A DNA stretch of 64,000 nt from Pocillopora verrucosa (lineage: Eukaryota > Cnidaria > Anthozoa > Scleractinia > Pocilloporidae). The notes below the pieces were generated by a model. That model was not told the origin of the DNA. It saw only the letters and a list, made by a program, of their open reading frames with translations, and did not search any database. Both the position numbers and the translations under genes were made by a program. The stretch covers positions 9,395,390 to 9,459,389 of the forward strand of contig NC_089318.1 of the NCBI RefSeq assembly GCF_036669915.1. Reading direction: 5' to 3'. Numbering within the stretch: position 1 is the stretch's first letter; each line of letters starts with the position of its first letter. Positions 1-10,539 of the stretch are shown here, in pieces.

Positions 1-1242
1 AAGATAATGCACATGATAGTCAAGATGCTCCTGTGATTCAAGAACCAAGTAGTTCCTCGTTTATAACAGAAGAAGAACATTGTACTACTGCCGGTCGACC
101 CGACCATATCACTCACGATCATGCATATTCGTTTGGCTGGTACAACCTAGAAGATCCTGACTTCTGTATGAAAGAAAAATGCTTGCAGGAAAGACTCAAG
201 CAGTTCAATGAGATCAAAGATCTCAAAGAAAAACTCCAAGAACTTGAAAGTGAACTCAAAGCATGTAAGATAAAACTCAAGGCCAGACAGCGTAAGGGAC
301 TAGAACATTCTGATTTGAAAACAAATTCATCTGTTCGTCTACTAACCGGCCTACCATCAAAACGAGTATTCAATAAGTTGTTTGAAGTAGTGAAGGGAAA
401 CATTAAAAAAGTAAACTACTGGAGTGGCCCAAAAAATCTACTAAAAAAGGAAGAAACTTCAAAAAAACACCAAATAAGTTTGGCCCTAAAAGAGCTTTGT
501 CAGAAAAAGATGAGTTTCTTTTGACCTTAATGAAACTTCGACTTGGATCAACAAATGCTGACTTAGCACAGAGGTTTGGAATTTCAACTACAAATGTAAC
601 AAATGTTGTTACTACCTGGGTGAAAATCCTAGCAAGTGAACTTAAATGTTTGGTTTACAATCCCTCCATCGATGTTGTGAAAGCAACTTTGCCCGCAAAG
701 TTTAAAAAGCCAGGCTACTCTAATGTACGCCACATCATTGATTGCACAGAAATATTTATTGAAACCCCAAGCGACCCAAACCTTAGAGCAGCTACGTGGT
801 CAGACTACAAGCATCACAACACTGCTAAGCTGTTGGTATCAATAACACCACATGGTTTTTTCAATTTCTTATCCAAAGCATGGGGAGGGAGAACTTCAGA
901 TGTGCATCTGACAAGAGAATCATCATTTTATGATATCATTGAACCTGGCGATGAAGTGATGGCAGACCGTGGATTCACAATTGCTGAAGACCTCTTAATC
1001 AGAAGCTCAAGACTACACATCCCCCTGGTAAACGTGGACAAGAGCAGTTCACTAAAGCTGAAGTTGCTAAAACAAAAGAAATTGCAAATCTTAGAATCTT
1101 TGTTGAGCAAGCAATAAGACGGTTGAAGACGTTTAGACTGATAAAGCATGAACTACCAATATCACTGCTTGGCAGTATAGACAACATTGTACTTATTTGT
1201 GCAGCCTTATGTAACTTGTATAGACCCTTGGGTAAAAAATGA
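1..1242 (+). pseudogene. ISL2EU/DDE_Tnp_4-type DDE transposase, 5' end outside window, two frameshifts
   Basis: Reads in three successive frames as one transposase. The first frame (to about 465) carries a coiled-coil, charged region. The second (about 470-1020) carries a helix-turn-helix (LRLGSTNADLAQRFGIS) and the DDE core: first Asp in HIIDCTEIF, second in GDEVMADRGF. The third (1021-1242) carries the last catalytic Glu region (RIFVEQAIRRLK) and the conserved C-terminus. Both shifts fall in homopolymer runs (seven A at 461-467, five C at 1021-1025), so they may be assembly errors and not decay. The N-terminus, where a THAP DNA-binding domain is expected in this family, lies left of the window. 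It converges on the SAP-SWIM-YqaJ gene, the pairing known for ISL2EU-type transposons. Role: cut-and-paste transposition in the nucleus. Family assignment is fairly sure; the exact superfamily name is inferred from the YqaJ partner. Confidence 0.8.
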
Positions 1243-1998
1243 TTAACAAGAAATGTACAAATAGCTAAAAAGATTGACAGCATTTAACCCATGAAAGAAT
1301 ATAAACTTCATAAATTTAGAGGATACCAATATGTATTAGTCTAAGTTCTTTCTTAGGTTAAATGTTATTCAAAATCTCTGCTCTACTTTACTAGCAACTA
1401 GTATAGAGTGCAATCACTTAATCTTTCATACAAATGGTACCAAATAATACTAAATAGTGTTGATAATGGTACATAACAAGAAAATTAAGTAATAGTATGA
1501 TTTAGTACCATTTAATGCTTCAGCTATTAAGTATGTGCACTCTGAATAAGAACTGTTATATTATTTGCACCACAAGGACCTCACAAGAGAAAAATTATTC
1601 TGGTAGAGTGATTACAATCATTAGATATAATTTGTAAATATTTTTCTTCATTTCACAGCTCATGTGTCGCTGAACACAAATAAATAATATATTATTTATT
1701 ATTACTATATATATAACTGCAAACAATATCAAACTGTAACATTTTCAATCATACTGAAGTGTGGTCAATGCATTACTTGTATAAAATTTCATGATTTGAT
1801 TCATCCATTCCAGTTTCCACAACAGACAATTTTACTGTTCTATTCAGAGACTATTTGAGTTCAATTTAGAACTGTCAGACCAGTTTTTCCAGATATGAAA
1901 TTGTAAAAATTCTAAATTGTATATAAAATGTACAAATGTATTTTTAGTGTTTACACCATGTAAATAAAGTTTTGTATCAAGTTATAATTAACGAGCAT
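1243..1998. other. AT-rich tail-to-tail gap between the two transposon genes
   Basis: No coding region seen. Very AT-rich, with short direct repeats around TAATAATA and AATAAA signals facing both genes (for example AATAAA near 1963 on +). It probably holds both 3' UTRs and polyadenylation sites. Confidence 0.5.
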
Positions 1999-4037
1999 TC
2001 ATTCACTTAAATACTTATTATAAAACCAAATTAGGTTTTGCTTTATCTTTTCCCAGTAATCATTATTGAACTTGATTAGCTCCAGATGATAACCCTTTTG
2101 GGTGTAGACCAGGAAGTGACACCATGTTCTCTTTGTCACAGCCATTTGTCCCTGTATCTGTGCAAAATATGCATGCTTCTCTTTCAAGACAATTTTGCCA
2201 TTAATCTTTACCAGGTAGGAAAGATTGTCTTCTGATGGTAAATCATTAACAATAGAATAAGGGCACTTCACTTCTAGCACCCCTAATCCACAACAGGAAC
2301 ATTCAACAAGCAGATCAGGGGATGCTCCAATGAATTGGTCAGATTCATCAATAAATAGTCCACACTCTCTGAATTTTGCATCTTTGTGCTCCCTCTGAAA
2401 CAGTTTCACATACTTATCCTTAGCAACTTTCTCCATGTTTCTTCCATATTTTAGAGCAGGTAAATGTTCCGACGGTCCATTACTTTTACCCTGGATTGTG
2501 TCCACTAGTTCCTGTGCATCACCCCCCTTAGTTTTAAGGGTTTCAACTTTTGTGTACACTCTATAGAAATTAGAGGCAGTTAATCGGCCTTTTCTGTAAT
2601 CGTGCCATGCCTCATTCTCAGACTGACCAATGGTGCCTTGTTCAATCAGATGTATATCATCAGCACTTAAGTCTTTCTTTGATGACTTAGGCATTACACA
2701 TTCAGGTACTTCAGTATTAATTTCTATTGTAACGGAAGTTGAACACGGTTCCTCAAACTCAGCCGTTGCTAATTTGATGAATGCCGATTCTGGCAACAAG
2801 TCCTTCAAATTATTATAAAACGACTTCCTCTTTCCTTTTGGAGTCAGGGGCTTCAACTCTTCATGTGAATTGAATAACTTTCGGCGACTATCGATGGCAG
2901 GTCTGGTCGTCTCTAGAAAAACACAAAATAAAAGTAAATTAATTGCTAGGTTACAAGCTAATAAGAACTTTCTTATTTATGTCCCCAGATAACACTTATG
3001 TCTATCCAGTATACATACTGTAAATACTTTGTTTAGAATTTTAAACATAATAACATACCTTTATTTAGCTTTGAAGCCTTCCACTCCATATCACAAATTC
3101 TAGAGGGCTTGATTACAGTCTTGTTTCCTATTGGAACATTCCACACACACTCTTTGGACGTACATGCAGGATTTGTCATACCATTACGGTTTGCTGCTTC
3201 AATTCTGAACAGCAGTGCCATCACATGAATACAAGAACCACTCATACTGAAACAAGAAATAACAAATAGTTAGGGTATATGATAGACATAATATTTTAAA
3301 CATTCTAAAGTATAATATATATTGAGCTTAGACCAACAACATTAGTCATAAAATCGAGGTATATGATAAACATGATATTTTAGGCTTATATTTTGCATCA
3401 GTTACAAGTTAAAGTCTTATAAAACAGAAAGTCTAACATACCCAGCAGTACAGGTACAGTAGGCACTGATAATCTCTCCATTTTTTCTTGAACAAATCCA
3501 TGATGTATGTGGTGTATCACCAACCTTCATCGAATGCGTACATTTTGCTTTCAAGAAGCAAAAATCCATATTTTCTAGTTCATGGTAGAAAACTTCTTTC
3601 AGAAAGCCCGAGTCAAATAAGCGGTATGCTTTCCCCTCTTTGTACTCATTCATGACCCGTTCGTGCAGTTTAATATCCTTTCCAGGATGATCAGCCATCA
3701 GATATTTCGTAATGTCACTTAGAAATATAGGAGGCCATGATGTTAGCCCATCTTTTTCATCAATCCATCCGTCCTTTAGCCCAAGAGGATCGGGAAGCTT
3801 GCTGCCCTCAGGAGTAAACAATAGCTTCGCTCTCTCAGACTCCGTGATGCACATTAGTTCTTTAGCCGATGCTTGTACTTGGATTCCCATCTCTGATGCT
3901 GCAAACATACGGGCTACAAGTTCAGCTTTAGCTCCAGAAGTTTTAAGATTTCGTTTACGGCAAAATAACTTGAGAGCGTCCACCTTCCATGTGTTGACTT
4001 CCTCGAGGGAAAGCTCACTTGTCTCGCTCATTTCCAC
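1999..4037 (-). CDS. SAP-SWIM-YqaJ protein, second gene of an ISL2EU-like transposon
   Basis: Three exons: 4037-3442, 3246-3059, 2912-1999, with GT/AG junctions at each border. The phases join to an uninterrupted 565-aa protein. Domains in order: an N-terminal SAP DNA-binding motif (about residues 10-45, WKVDALKLFCRKRNLKTSG); a SWIM zinc finger spanning the first intron (CTC in exon 1, then CIH in exon 2, near 190-207); and a YqaJ/PD-(D/E)XK nuclease in exon 3 (about 350-520), with GASPDLL and LEVKCPYS carrying the metal-binding Asp and Glu-x-Lys, followed by an AQIQGQMA Gln motif. YqaJ proteins are exonuclease-type recombinases of phage origin; as a transposon partner it may process ends or repair intermediates (inference). 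Every key residue expected for the nuclease is present. Start chosen at the ATG of exon 1 because the SAP motif begins 10 residues later. It could also be a domesticated copy. Confidence 0.82.
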
Positions 4038-4051
4038 GCCAAAAACGACGA

Positions 4052-4127
4052 GAAAACTATATGAAAACTATATACAAACTAGTGAAAACTATATACAAAC
4101 TATTATTAAAACTATATACAAACTATG
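4052..4127. repeat. Subterminal tandem repeat of ISL2EU-like element
   Basis: Three to four near-perfect copies of AAAACTATATACAAACTA, spaced about 21-25 bp, just upstream of the YqaJ gene start. Likely lies near the right end of the transposon and may be a transposase binding array; the matching left end is outside the window. Confidence 0.6.
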
Positions 4128-4980
4128 ATCTAATTTAAACTGGAAAAAATTGTAAAATCGCGAGGTAAAAGTGTATAAATGTTGACGATGCTTTAGTTAT
4201 CAAGATGGCCGCTGTCACGCTTGGTGCCCACTTTTTATATGAGACGATCCCAGAATGCATTGCGCGCGTTTCGATATCGGAGACTCTTGATGCAGGTATG
4301 CCTTGGCCTGTGCCTCGTTCAACCTCGATTTGCTGTTTATATTTTTTTCGAGAAGAGGAAGAGGAGAAATAGACAAGCACGATATTGTTTTTACGAGAGC
4401 ATTAAAATAATGTAGTTATAACAGCCTCAAGCCCCACCACCACCTCCACCTTAAAAAATGACGACATTTTTGGTACCGGTCGCATCAGACCGCAAAGGGC
4501 AACGGAATATTCTTAACAATGTTCATATTGTGGAGCAATTGTAAAATACCCCGCAAATTAGATTATTTGGGTGCGTCAACATGAGCCGTGTATGACCCTA
4601 TTTATAATGTCTTGCAAGAAAATTTACAGAAACTCTGAAAGGCTCAACATAAAACAAGCAAACAGCTAATAATACAATAAACGCACTGACTCTTATGCAT
4701 ACTCTTTGAAAATATGTATATGAAAAACGCGATCACTCATGCATATTCTTTGTAAATATGTATATGAAAAACTGGCAGCAAAATTAAAGAAACTCTGGAA
4801 GGCTCAAAATACAGGAAGCAAATGACTGATTATACAATAAATGCACTGACTCTTTTGCATACTCTTTTAAAATATGTATGTGAAAAACTGACAACCCTCA
4901 CTGATTCGGTATTTAATATTGAGGGTGCAGTGACGTTCGTATGACTCGAATGAATATGAATGAAAGCAACGCAGTACATA
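4128..4980. repeat. Degenerate two-copy direct repeat in otherwise empty AT-rich DNA
   Basis: About 4619-4735 recurs at about 4783-4895 (shared strings such as AAACTCTGAAAGGCTCAA / AAACTCTGGAAGGCTCAA and GCACTGACTCTT, then GCATACTC and AAATATGTATATGAAAAAC). The AAATATGTATATGAAAAAC part also occurs a third time near 4750. No coding sequence is seen here. Confidence 0.6.
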
Positions 4981-5017
4981 TACAAGCTCTCTGCTGATGA
5001 AAAAAGGAAATTAAAAT

Positions 5018-6206
5018 ACTCAAGAACAATTAAGGAAACAGAGAAGATTGGATATTATCCTTAATGAAGCCATCTTTGCGTCAATTCTGACTGGCAGCAC
5101 CGCGCTGTTGAATCTGTCGGAATCAAGGAGCGAGTCTTCATAACACCTGAGGGCAAAAATCCTTGAAGTGTCGGAAAAATAAATGGATGCAATAACGTAT
5201 GGTTGGCTTCCAACCGCACTTGCAAACAAGAAAGGTCAAAACGCATTCGACGGCCAATAAGGAGCGACCAAAATACCGACAGCACCGCATACAAGGAGAT
5301 GTTGGATAACCCGAATAATGTAATGCGCTGGAGGGACTAGCCAATTATTCTCTCCCTTCCACGAGACTGAAAAAGTGTCAAGAGCTCCAGCGCCTGGTAC
5401 GCAAAACCTGGAGTTAAATCTGGGAAGATGGGTGTGGGTAGCGTTCGCAAACCCGTCAAAGAACCACCGGGTAGTAAACTAGTCATCGAAATGTACGATA
5501 TTACTGATAGCATCAGCAGAAACATTAAGTTCCCGGGGAACCTATTGAGGCATAAGCACAGCCCCCTGGTTGTCGGAACGCCATTTAAGGCACTAAAGCT
5601 TAAATGAGATTAAAGCAAAATGTATTGCCTTAAGTTCTCTCCATGTAAAGCTTTTAGCAACTTCTCGAACGCTCCACATGCGATGAGACACTTCATTAGT
5701 ACCAACAACATAAGTCCCACAGGCGACACTGCTAGCATCCGAATAGGTAATTAAAAGGGGGGCCTTATAAGGTAAAATAGCTGTCGAGTTAAGCCTAACA
5801 ATATTGTTTTTCCAGAAAAATATTTCCTAAAGACAATCATTATTAAGCCCGATAGTGAAGCGGGAATCCTAACTAGGCATGGATTCAATGACCTTGTAGA
5901 GAAAGCGAGTTTTGAGATGAGTCAAGTTATCCAAAACTGGCGACGTAGACATGGAATACCTGCGATAGCGGCACGATCCCGAGCCGTAACATAGGGAGCG
6001 GATAGGAGAAATTTGTCTATGAGAGCAATGAAATTGGCAATGCGCATGCTTCTATCAGTAATAGAAATATAACTAGTAATTAAATCCCAGTTTAAACCTA
6101 GCCAAACAAGTGCCCGAGTGGGGTCCCATTGCGATTTGACAGAGTTAGCTACAAACGCTAAACTGCTAGAGGACGATTGTACAAACAACGAATGCTGCTT
6201 GGCCAT
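5018..6206 (-). pseudogene. Decayed DIRS-type retroelement, RT-RNase H region
   Basis: Read on the minus strand, the segment gives a collinear but frame-broken DIRS pol. First comes the end of the RT with WDPTRALVWLGLNWD and a long helical stretch (6206-5922). Then an RNase H block (about 5770-5600) with YSDASSVACGTYVVG and TWRELKAIHFAL, followed by WRSDNQGA. Then a region with VPRELNVSADAIS and GENNWLVPPAHYI (about 5550-5330) that in DIRS elements follows the RNase H. Several frameshifts and stops interrupt it. DIRS elements encode a tyrosine recombinase in place of an integrase; none is visible here, so this copy is partial. No intact termini were seen. Identification rests on motif order recalled from the family. 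Confidence 0.7.
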
Positions 6207-7340
6207 AGGAAAATACTATCGTGGTTATCATCGAGCCCGCGCATCGCTCACAATGGTACAATAGAGAGAAAGCACAAAACCAGTAAAGACGAGTCAAAAT
6301 TATAAATTTTACGGTACTTCCTTTATAATTGAACTATATATTTTACATTACTTCCTTTATAATTGAACTATACATTTCGGAGTCTATATGCTCGCTAAAA
6401 AGATTTCTACTCATAGTTATGTAAACGAATTGAATCTATTGGGTACCGGAAACAAGGCCACTACACATAGTTCTTGAAAAGCTTATTACCTAACTTTGAT
6501 TACAGTTGCCATCTCAACTCTTACTTTGCAATTGATTATTATTATTATTATATTAAAACCTAAAATATGAATATCCACAGTTGTCTATCAGCTTTGGTCG
6601 ACCCCTCCTAATAGAATCCTTCACAATTTCAAACTCGAGACTTAAGGTTTCTGACACTTCATTGGCTGGGGCTCCATGATGGATGATTCGTTTTGAATGG
6701 AATCATCACCAGGTAATTCCTATTTTAAAACAAAAATTAGAGATTACTTAAAGGTGTTTTAAACAGAAAAGTCATCTACCGTCAAAGTTTACCAGTAAAG
6801 AAGACACAAGCTCATTAACCTTTTCACTGAGAATGCTTATAGTCAGTTGTAGCGATTGATAATACAGTAAACTGAGTATAGTTATCTTTAAGTGTTAAAA
6901 TTGAGCTCCGATAAGTATTACATTTAAAAATGGCAATGGGTCGAACAAGGGTTGAACCCTAACGACTCAAGAATTTCGGCTGACAACTCATCAGTCATAG
7001 ATATTCTGGAACTCTTAGCCACCTGAAAAAAAAAACTGACAGGCTGTGCAAACCCAATCTATCCCGGTAGCTGTGCGCACAGTGAATCGATAATCTTGTA
7101 TTTTGAGGCATTTTTGAACTCCCAAAAATGCCAACTTTTTTAGTGTTCCCTTTTGTTACTTCTTCTTTTGCTAGAGGGAATAAATTTTGAATAGTCTTTA
7201 AACTCTCCTCCCCCCTTTAAATGTTCCTTGTTGTGGGGTTTGATATGCAATTGTGTCACTTGCTTGCTCACTCCAGTTTTAGTTCATAATGTCATCAAAC
7301 ATAAAAAAATTCAATATCTCCAAAAAGAACACATTTTATA
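6207..7340. other. Non-coding stretch with a short tandem repeat and a FLYWCH scrap
   Basis: At 6305-6375 a 33-34 bp unit (ACTTCCTTTATAATTGAACTATA) occurs twice. At 6536-6555 there is an ATT microsatellite. A FLYWCH-like scrap is listed separately. The rest shows nothing recognisable. Confidence 0.5.
6553..6701 (-). pseudogene. FLYWCH-type zinc-finger gene fragment
   Basis: A short open stretch on the minus strand reads FEIVKDSIRRGRPKLIDNC followed by GYSYF and then a stop. This matches the opening of a FLYWCH zinc finger (basic-Gly-x-x-Lys-Leu, then Gly-Tyr-x-Tyr), but the WxC...H half is absent. It is either one exon of a decayed gene or a captured fragment; many cnidarian FLYWCH genes sit in mobile elements. 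No matching downstream exon was found. Confidence 0.4.
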
Positions 7341-7368
7341 ACAACCAAACTTGACACAAATATTTGAA

Positions 7369-7612
7369 TTAATGTTGCTTTGGATTGCTATTTGCCCTAT
7401 GTGAAACCTAGTCCTTAGTGCATCATGGGTAGCTCATTTATCCACATTTGGAAAACCCGGCAATAATATCCAAATTTGTTTTAAGTAATTTTCTCTGAAT
7501 GTTACTTGCAATAATTCGTTTAATTTGATTACCTTTGAAACAGAAGCGAGATCAAGCTACCCACGATGCACAAAGGACTATGTTTCACAAACGACAAAGC
7601 AACATTAATTGA
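7369..7612. mobile_element. Foldback MITE with about 60-bp terminal inverted repeats
   Basis: Left arm 7369-7436 (AATTAATGTTGCTTTGG ... CATGGGTAGCT-like end) is matched in inverse by 7555-7612 (AGCTACCCACGATGCAC ... GCAACATTAATT). Weaker similarity continues some 20-25 bp outward on both sides. No coding capacity. Superfamily unknown. Confidence 0.7.
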
Positions 7613-7639
7613 AATTGGTGTATGAATAGGCTTACCAAA

Positions 7640-8034
7640 CTGTATTACCACCACCAGCTCACCTAAGATTCATCCTTATTTCAGTTTTTTCTTTTTTTTT
7701 TCTCAGAGGGCACGGTAACGAATCCTGCAATCTGATTGGTTCTTTGCGCGGTCCGTATTCTCCTATCTCTGCCCACGGGCAACGGTATATAACGCTTTCG
7801 TGAGTCGCCGAGTACATTCCTACCTACGTTGTCATTTTTCATAACCATATCTTCGTTTTTCCGGCTAGGTAGTATTTTTATGCAAAGACGTCGGTCACTA
7901 CCTCAAGCCGATAAATAACTTCTTCATCCTCTCTTTTTTGTCTCTCAAATCCCTTTGGGTGACAGAAGAATAAGGAATAAAGCGGTAAGTTTCTAAAGAA
8001 AATGTGGTGCTGCGTCGGTGGGAGAGTATAGCAG
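7640..8034. other. Unassigned non-coding DNA with promoter-like composition
   Basis: Locally GC-richer, with a CCAAT-type ATTGGTT near 7735 and a TATATAA near 7785. This looks like a core promoter or the end of a retroelement, but no downstream gene could be identified. Confidence 0.25.
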
Positions 8035-8208
8035 GTAATTTAATGTTAACAACTGAGTTGAAAACGTAAATAAGCCACCGTAAAGGGTAAAAAAGCTGAC
8101 GTTTCGAGCGTTAGCCCTTCGTCAGAGCGAACGAAGGGAAACGTCAGCTTTTTTACCCTTTATAGTGGCTAATTTACGTTTTCAACTCAGTTGTTAACAC
8201 AAAATTAC
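8035..8208. mobile_element. Inverted pair of Penelope-like element ends (foldback)
   Basis: Near-perfect palindrome: left arm runs from GTTAACAACTGAGTTGAAAA (8045) through AGCTGACGTTTC (to 8105), and the right arm mirrors it from GAAACGTCAGC to GTTAAC (8198), with weaker pairing out to 8035/8208. The centre holds CGAGCGTTAGCCCTTCGTCAGAGCG. On the minus strand this reads as a hammerhead core (see ncRNA entry). Motifs of this type sit in the terminal repeats of Penelope-like retroelements in cnidarians, so the simplest reading is two element ends joined head to head. Confidence 0.7.
8096..8128 (-). ncRNA. Hammerhead ribozyme core (Penelope-type), minus strand
   Basis: Reverse complement gives CTGACGA (8119-8125), stem II GGGC-TAAC-GCTC, then GAAAC (8101-8105). 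Core order CUGANGA - stem II - GAAA is complete and stem II pairs over four base pairs (one G-U). Stem III would be very short, as known for Penelope hammerheads, which tend to act as dimers. Confidence 0.6.
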
Positions 8209-9720
8209 TAGAAAAATAATGAATTTGTATTAGCAAAAGTGTCATTAAATTGGTCGACAAGCGGCCTAAAACCTAAAAATAATTATAGACGTGTCTATAA
8301 TTAATTTAAATCCTACATTCCACCCTTCCTGATTGACCCCATTCACTCCACTCCCGTTATAAGGATCAGAGGAGGAGGCATGGTGACTGGATGGTTGTGC
8401 ACTGGACTCGACATTAAGCAGTCCAGTTTTGGTCTCTAACGTTGGAGCATTGCATCGTGTTCTTGGGCAAGATACTGTAAGCTTGAAAGTGCCTCACCTC
8501 CTCTAGCTGGAAATATGGGTACTGGTGCGGTGCTCAATTTCAAACAAGTAGGTACTTCATATATTGACCGGAAAGATTATTGGCAATAGCTAAATTCTGA
8601 GATAAACACGAAGTAAAATCGATTCTGTAAAGTGAAATTGATTGGCCACTGATCGAAGGCATTTAGGGTTCCCAAGTATCCATATCGTAATTAGTACTTG
8701 CTTCTGTTTTAATTCCATCGTTTGAGTTTACCATGAAAAAATGTGCTTCTAATGAATGCTCTAATTAGAAAAATTGTGCGCTTAAAAGCCCGTGCAGTTA
8801 GACAAGCCATTCAGGGAAGAGCTCAATAACCCACGTGCATACACAAGTCTTAAAATAGCGAACTTCTTGGAATTCTCTGAGAGCTCGTTTAAAACTTCGT
8901 TCCTTTCATGCACCGTGATCTGTGTGATCTTGGATCACAAATCCAAATCCGGATCCTCCCAGAGGAAAGCACCCTAGGTGTTCATGGTTCGAGTGTCCTC
9001 ACTGTAAGTTTGTATTGATTTCTTGGACTTGTTGAATTTAGATACAGCTGAATTCAACTTTCAAGACTTACGGAATAAATTTCATTTTATTTTTAGGCAG
9101 GTGTGTGATGAGGAAACTTGTATATTCGTCGTGATGAGCATTGGGAAAAAGGTGGTGTGGGCTGGAGGTGGGATGAGCAGAGGTCATTAGGCAGACAGTG
9201 TCCTTTTTGTTGGTGTGTGTGTGTGTGTGTGTGTTTGTGGGGCGGAGAATGGGCTGGGTGGGCATAATCAGGTATCAAATGTTGCTCTGGCAGCAAAATA
9301 TTAGTAACCCTCATCTTTCACGGTCATTTGCACTATTGTGAAATATTCCTCGCCCGTTTCTTGATATCTTTTGTTTTTAACAAAGCGGCCATTGCATTTG
9401 GTTTTTAACAAAGCGGCCACAATCGTTCTTAACAGAATTTCAAGCCTTCAGCCTTTGCGTAGTCACCAAACAGATGAGAGATAAAACTACCATAAAAGTA
9501 AGCAAATGGCCACTCACGAAAGTAAAGCTTCCCTTTTCCCTATAAAAATTCGCCGGTTCCTACTGTAAGCTATAAACAATATGAGGCACATAAGTGAAAT
9601 TCGGTGTGTAAACCCCTGAATGTTGAAAATATATTAAGTCGAAGGAAAAATTTTGGTCTCGGTCCACATTTTTGTCAACAAAATGAACAAAATGCCAAAT
9701 GCCATTAAGTTGGTAACTTC
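8209..9720. other. Non-coding region with a SINE-like fragment and GT microsatellite
   Basis: About 8335-8560 shares the string GTGTTCTTGGGCAAGA and a following AGTGCCTC block with the SINE-like repeat near 59.65 kb. A (GT)n run is at 9212-9234. The ORFs over the GT run are low-complexity artefacts. Nothing else recognised. Confidence 0.45.
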
Positions 9721-10020
9721 TCTACAGACATCACACCAACCAACTCGCGCGCAAAGTGAGAAGACTATATGAAGGTTTGAAGTTATATTATGAACGATTG
9801 TGATCAAGAAACGGGCAAGGAATATTGCACAACAGTGCAAATAATCGTGAAAGATGATCGTGGAAAAACGATTGCGTGACGCTCGGTACGTTGTAAGCTG
9901 GCATGTTATCACGTATCAGACGAAAAAAACAGCATGAAATCTCAGTGTGCATTTTGTACCCAGTGCGCAGTCTGCATTTCGTACCCGGTCTGCAGTCTGC
10001 AGTTTGCATTTTGCACCGAC
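9721..10020. repeat. Dispersed repeat, copy 1 (partner at 37.65 kb)
   Basis: Same orientation and clearly similar to 37,648-37,957 throughout, starting ACAGACATCACACCAACC and ending with several degenerate copies of GTCTGCATTTTGTACCC mixed with CTGCAGTCTGCAG. No coding content. Confidence 0.75.
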
Positions 10021-10409
10021 CGTATTGGTATTGCTGTTTTTTTTCGAGCGAGCCTCAAGTCCGGACCGAAATATTGGAGCTCGAAATAAAAATTTTACTG
10101 AGACTATCTTGGCCGCCTGTGATTGATGTGTAGACTGTATATTGAAGAGCTCCCGAGCACAATGATGGAGCTATGATTACTCTATACCAACTGATGACGA
10201 ATGCAAATGCGAGGCTTAACAGTATGGCTGCCTCTGATGCTCTTCTGAGTGGTCACAGCGTGTGTTGAAATGAACCCACTACGGGTCCCCAAGGTGTGAA
10301 CATTTCGGCTTTTCGATTCTCAATTTTCAGAAGTTCGGAAATGTGATTTAAGTTTCTGAGCTTCATCGAAATTAATTTTGACTTTCACTGAGTAGGGAGC
10401 ATGCTAGAC

Positions 10410-10495
10410 TACTTCCGTTCCAACGGTTCACAATGCAACTTCCGTCCACGGAATACAACTTCCGTCCACGGTCGACAACTTCCGTCAACATCTGG
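10410..10495. repeat. 20-bp tandem repeat, about four copies
   Basis: Units of the form CAACTTCCGTCCACGGAATA, three clear and one or two degenerate, at 20-bp spacing. Confidence 0.75.
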
Positions 10496-10539
10496 TTCAC
10501 CACAATACCTCATTCATTGCTTTCAGCATGAATAAGCTA

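Noticed and set aside
6975..7000. CTGATGA ... GAAAT on minus strand
   Set aside because: Core strings are present but stem II does not pair and the GAAAC step is missing; likely chance or heavily decayed.
9068..9314. Two minus-strand ORFs rich in His-Thr
   Set aside because: They are translations of the (GT)n microsatellite.
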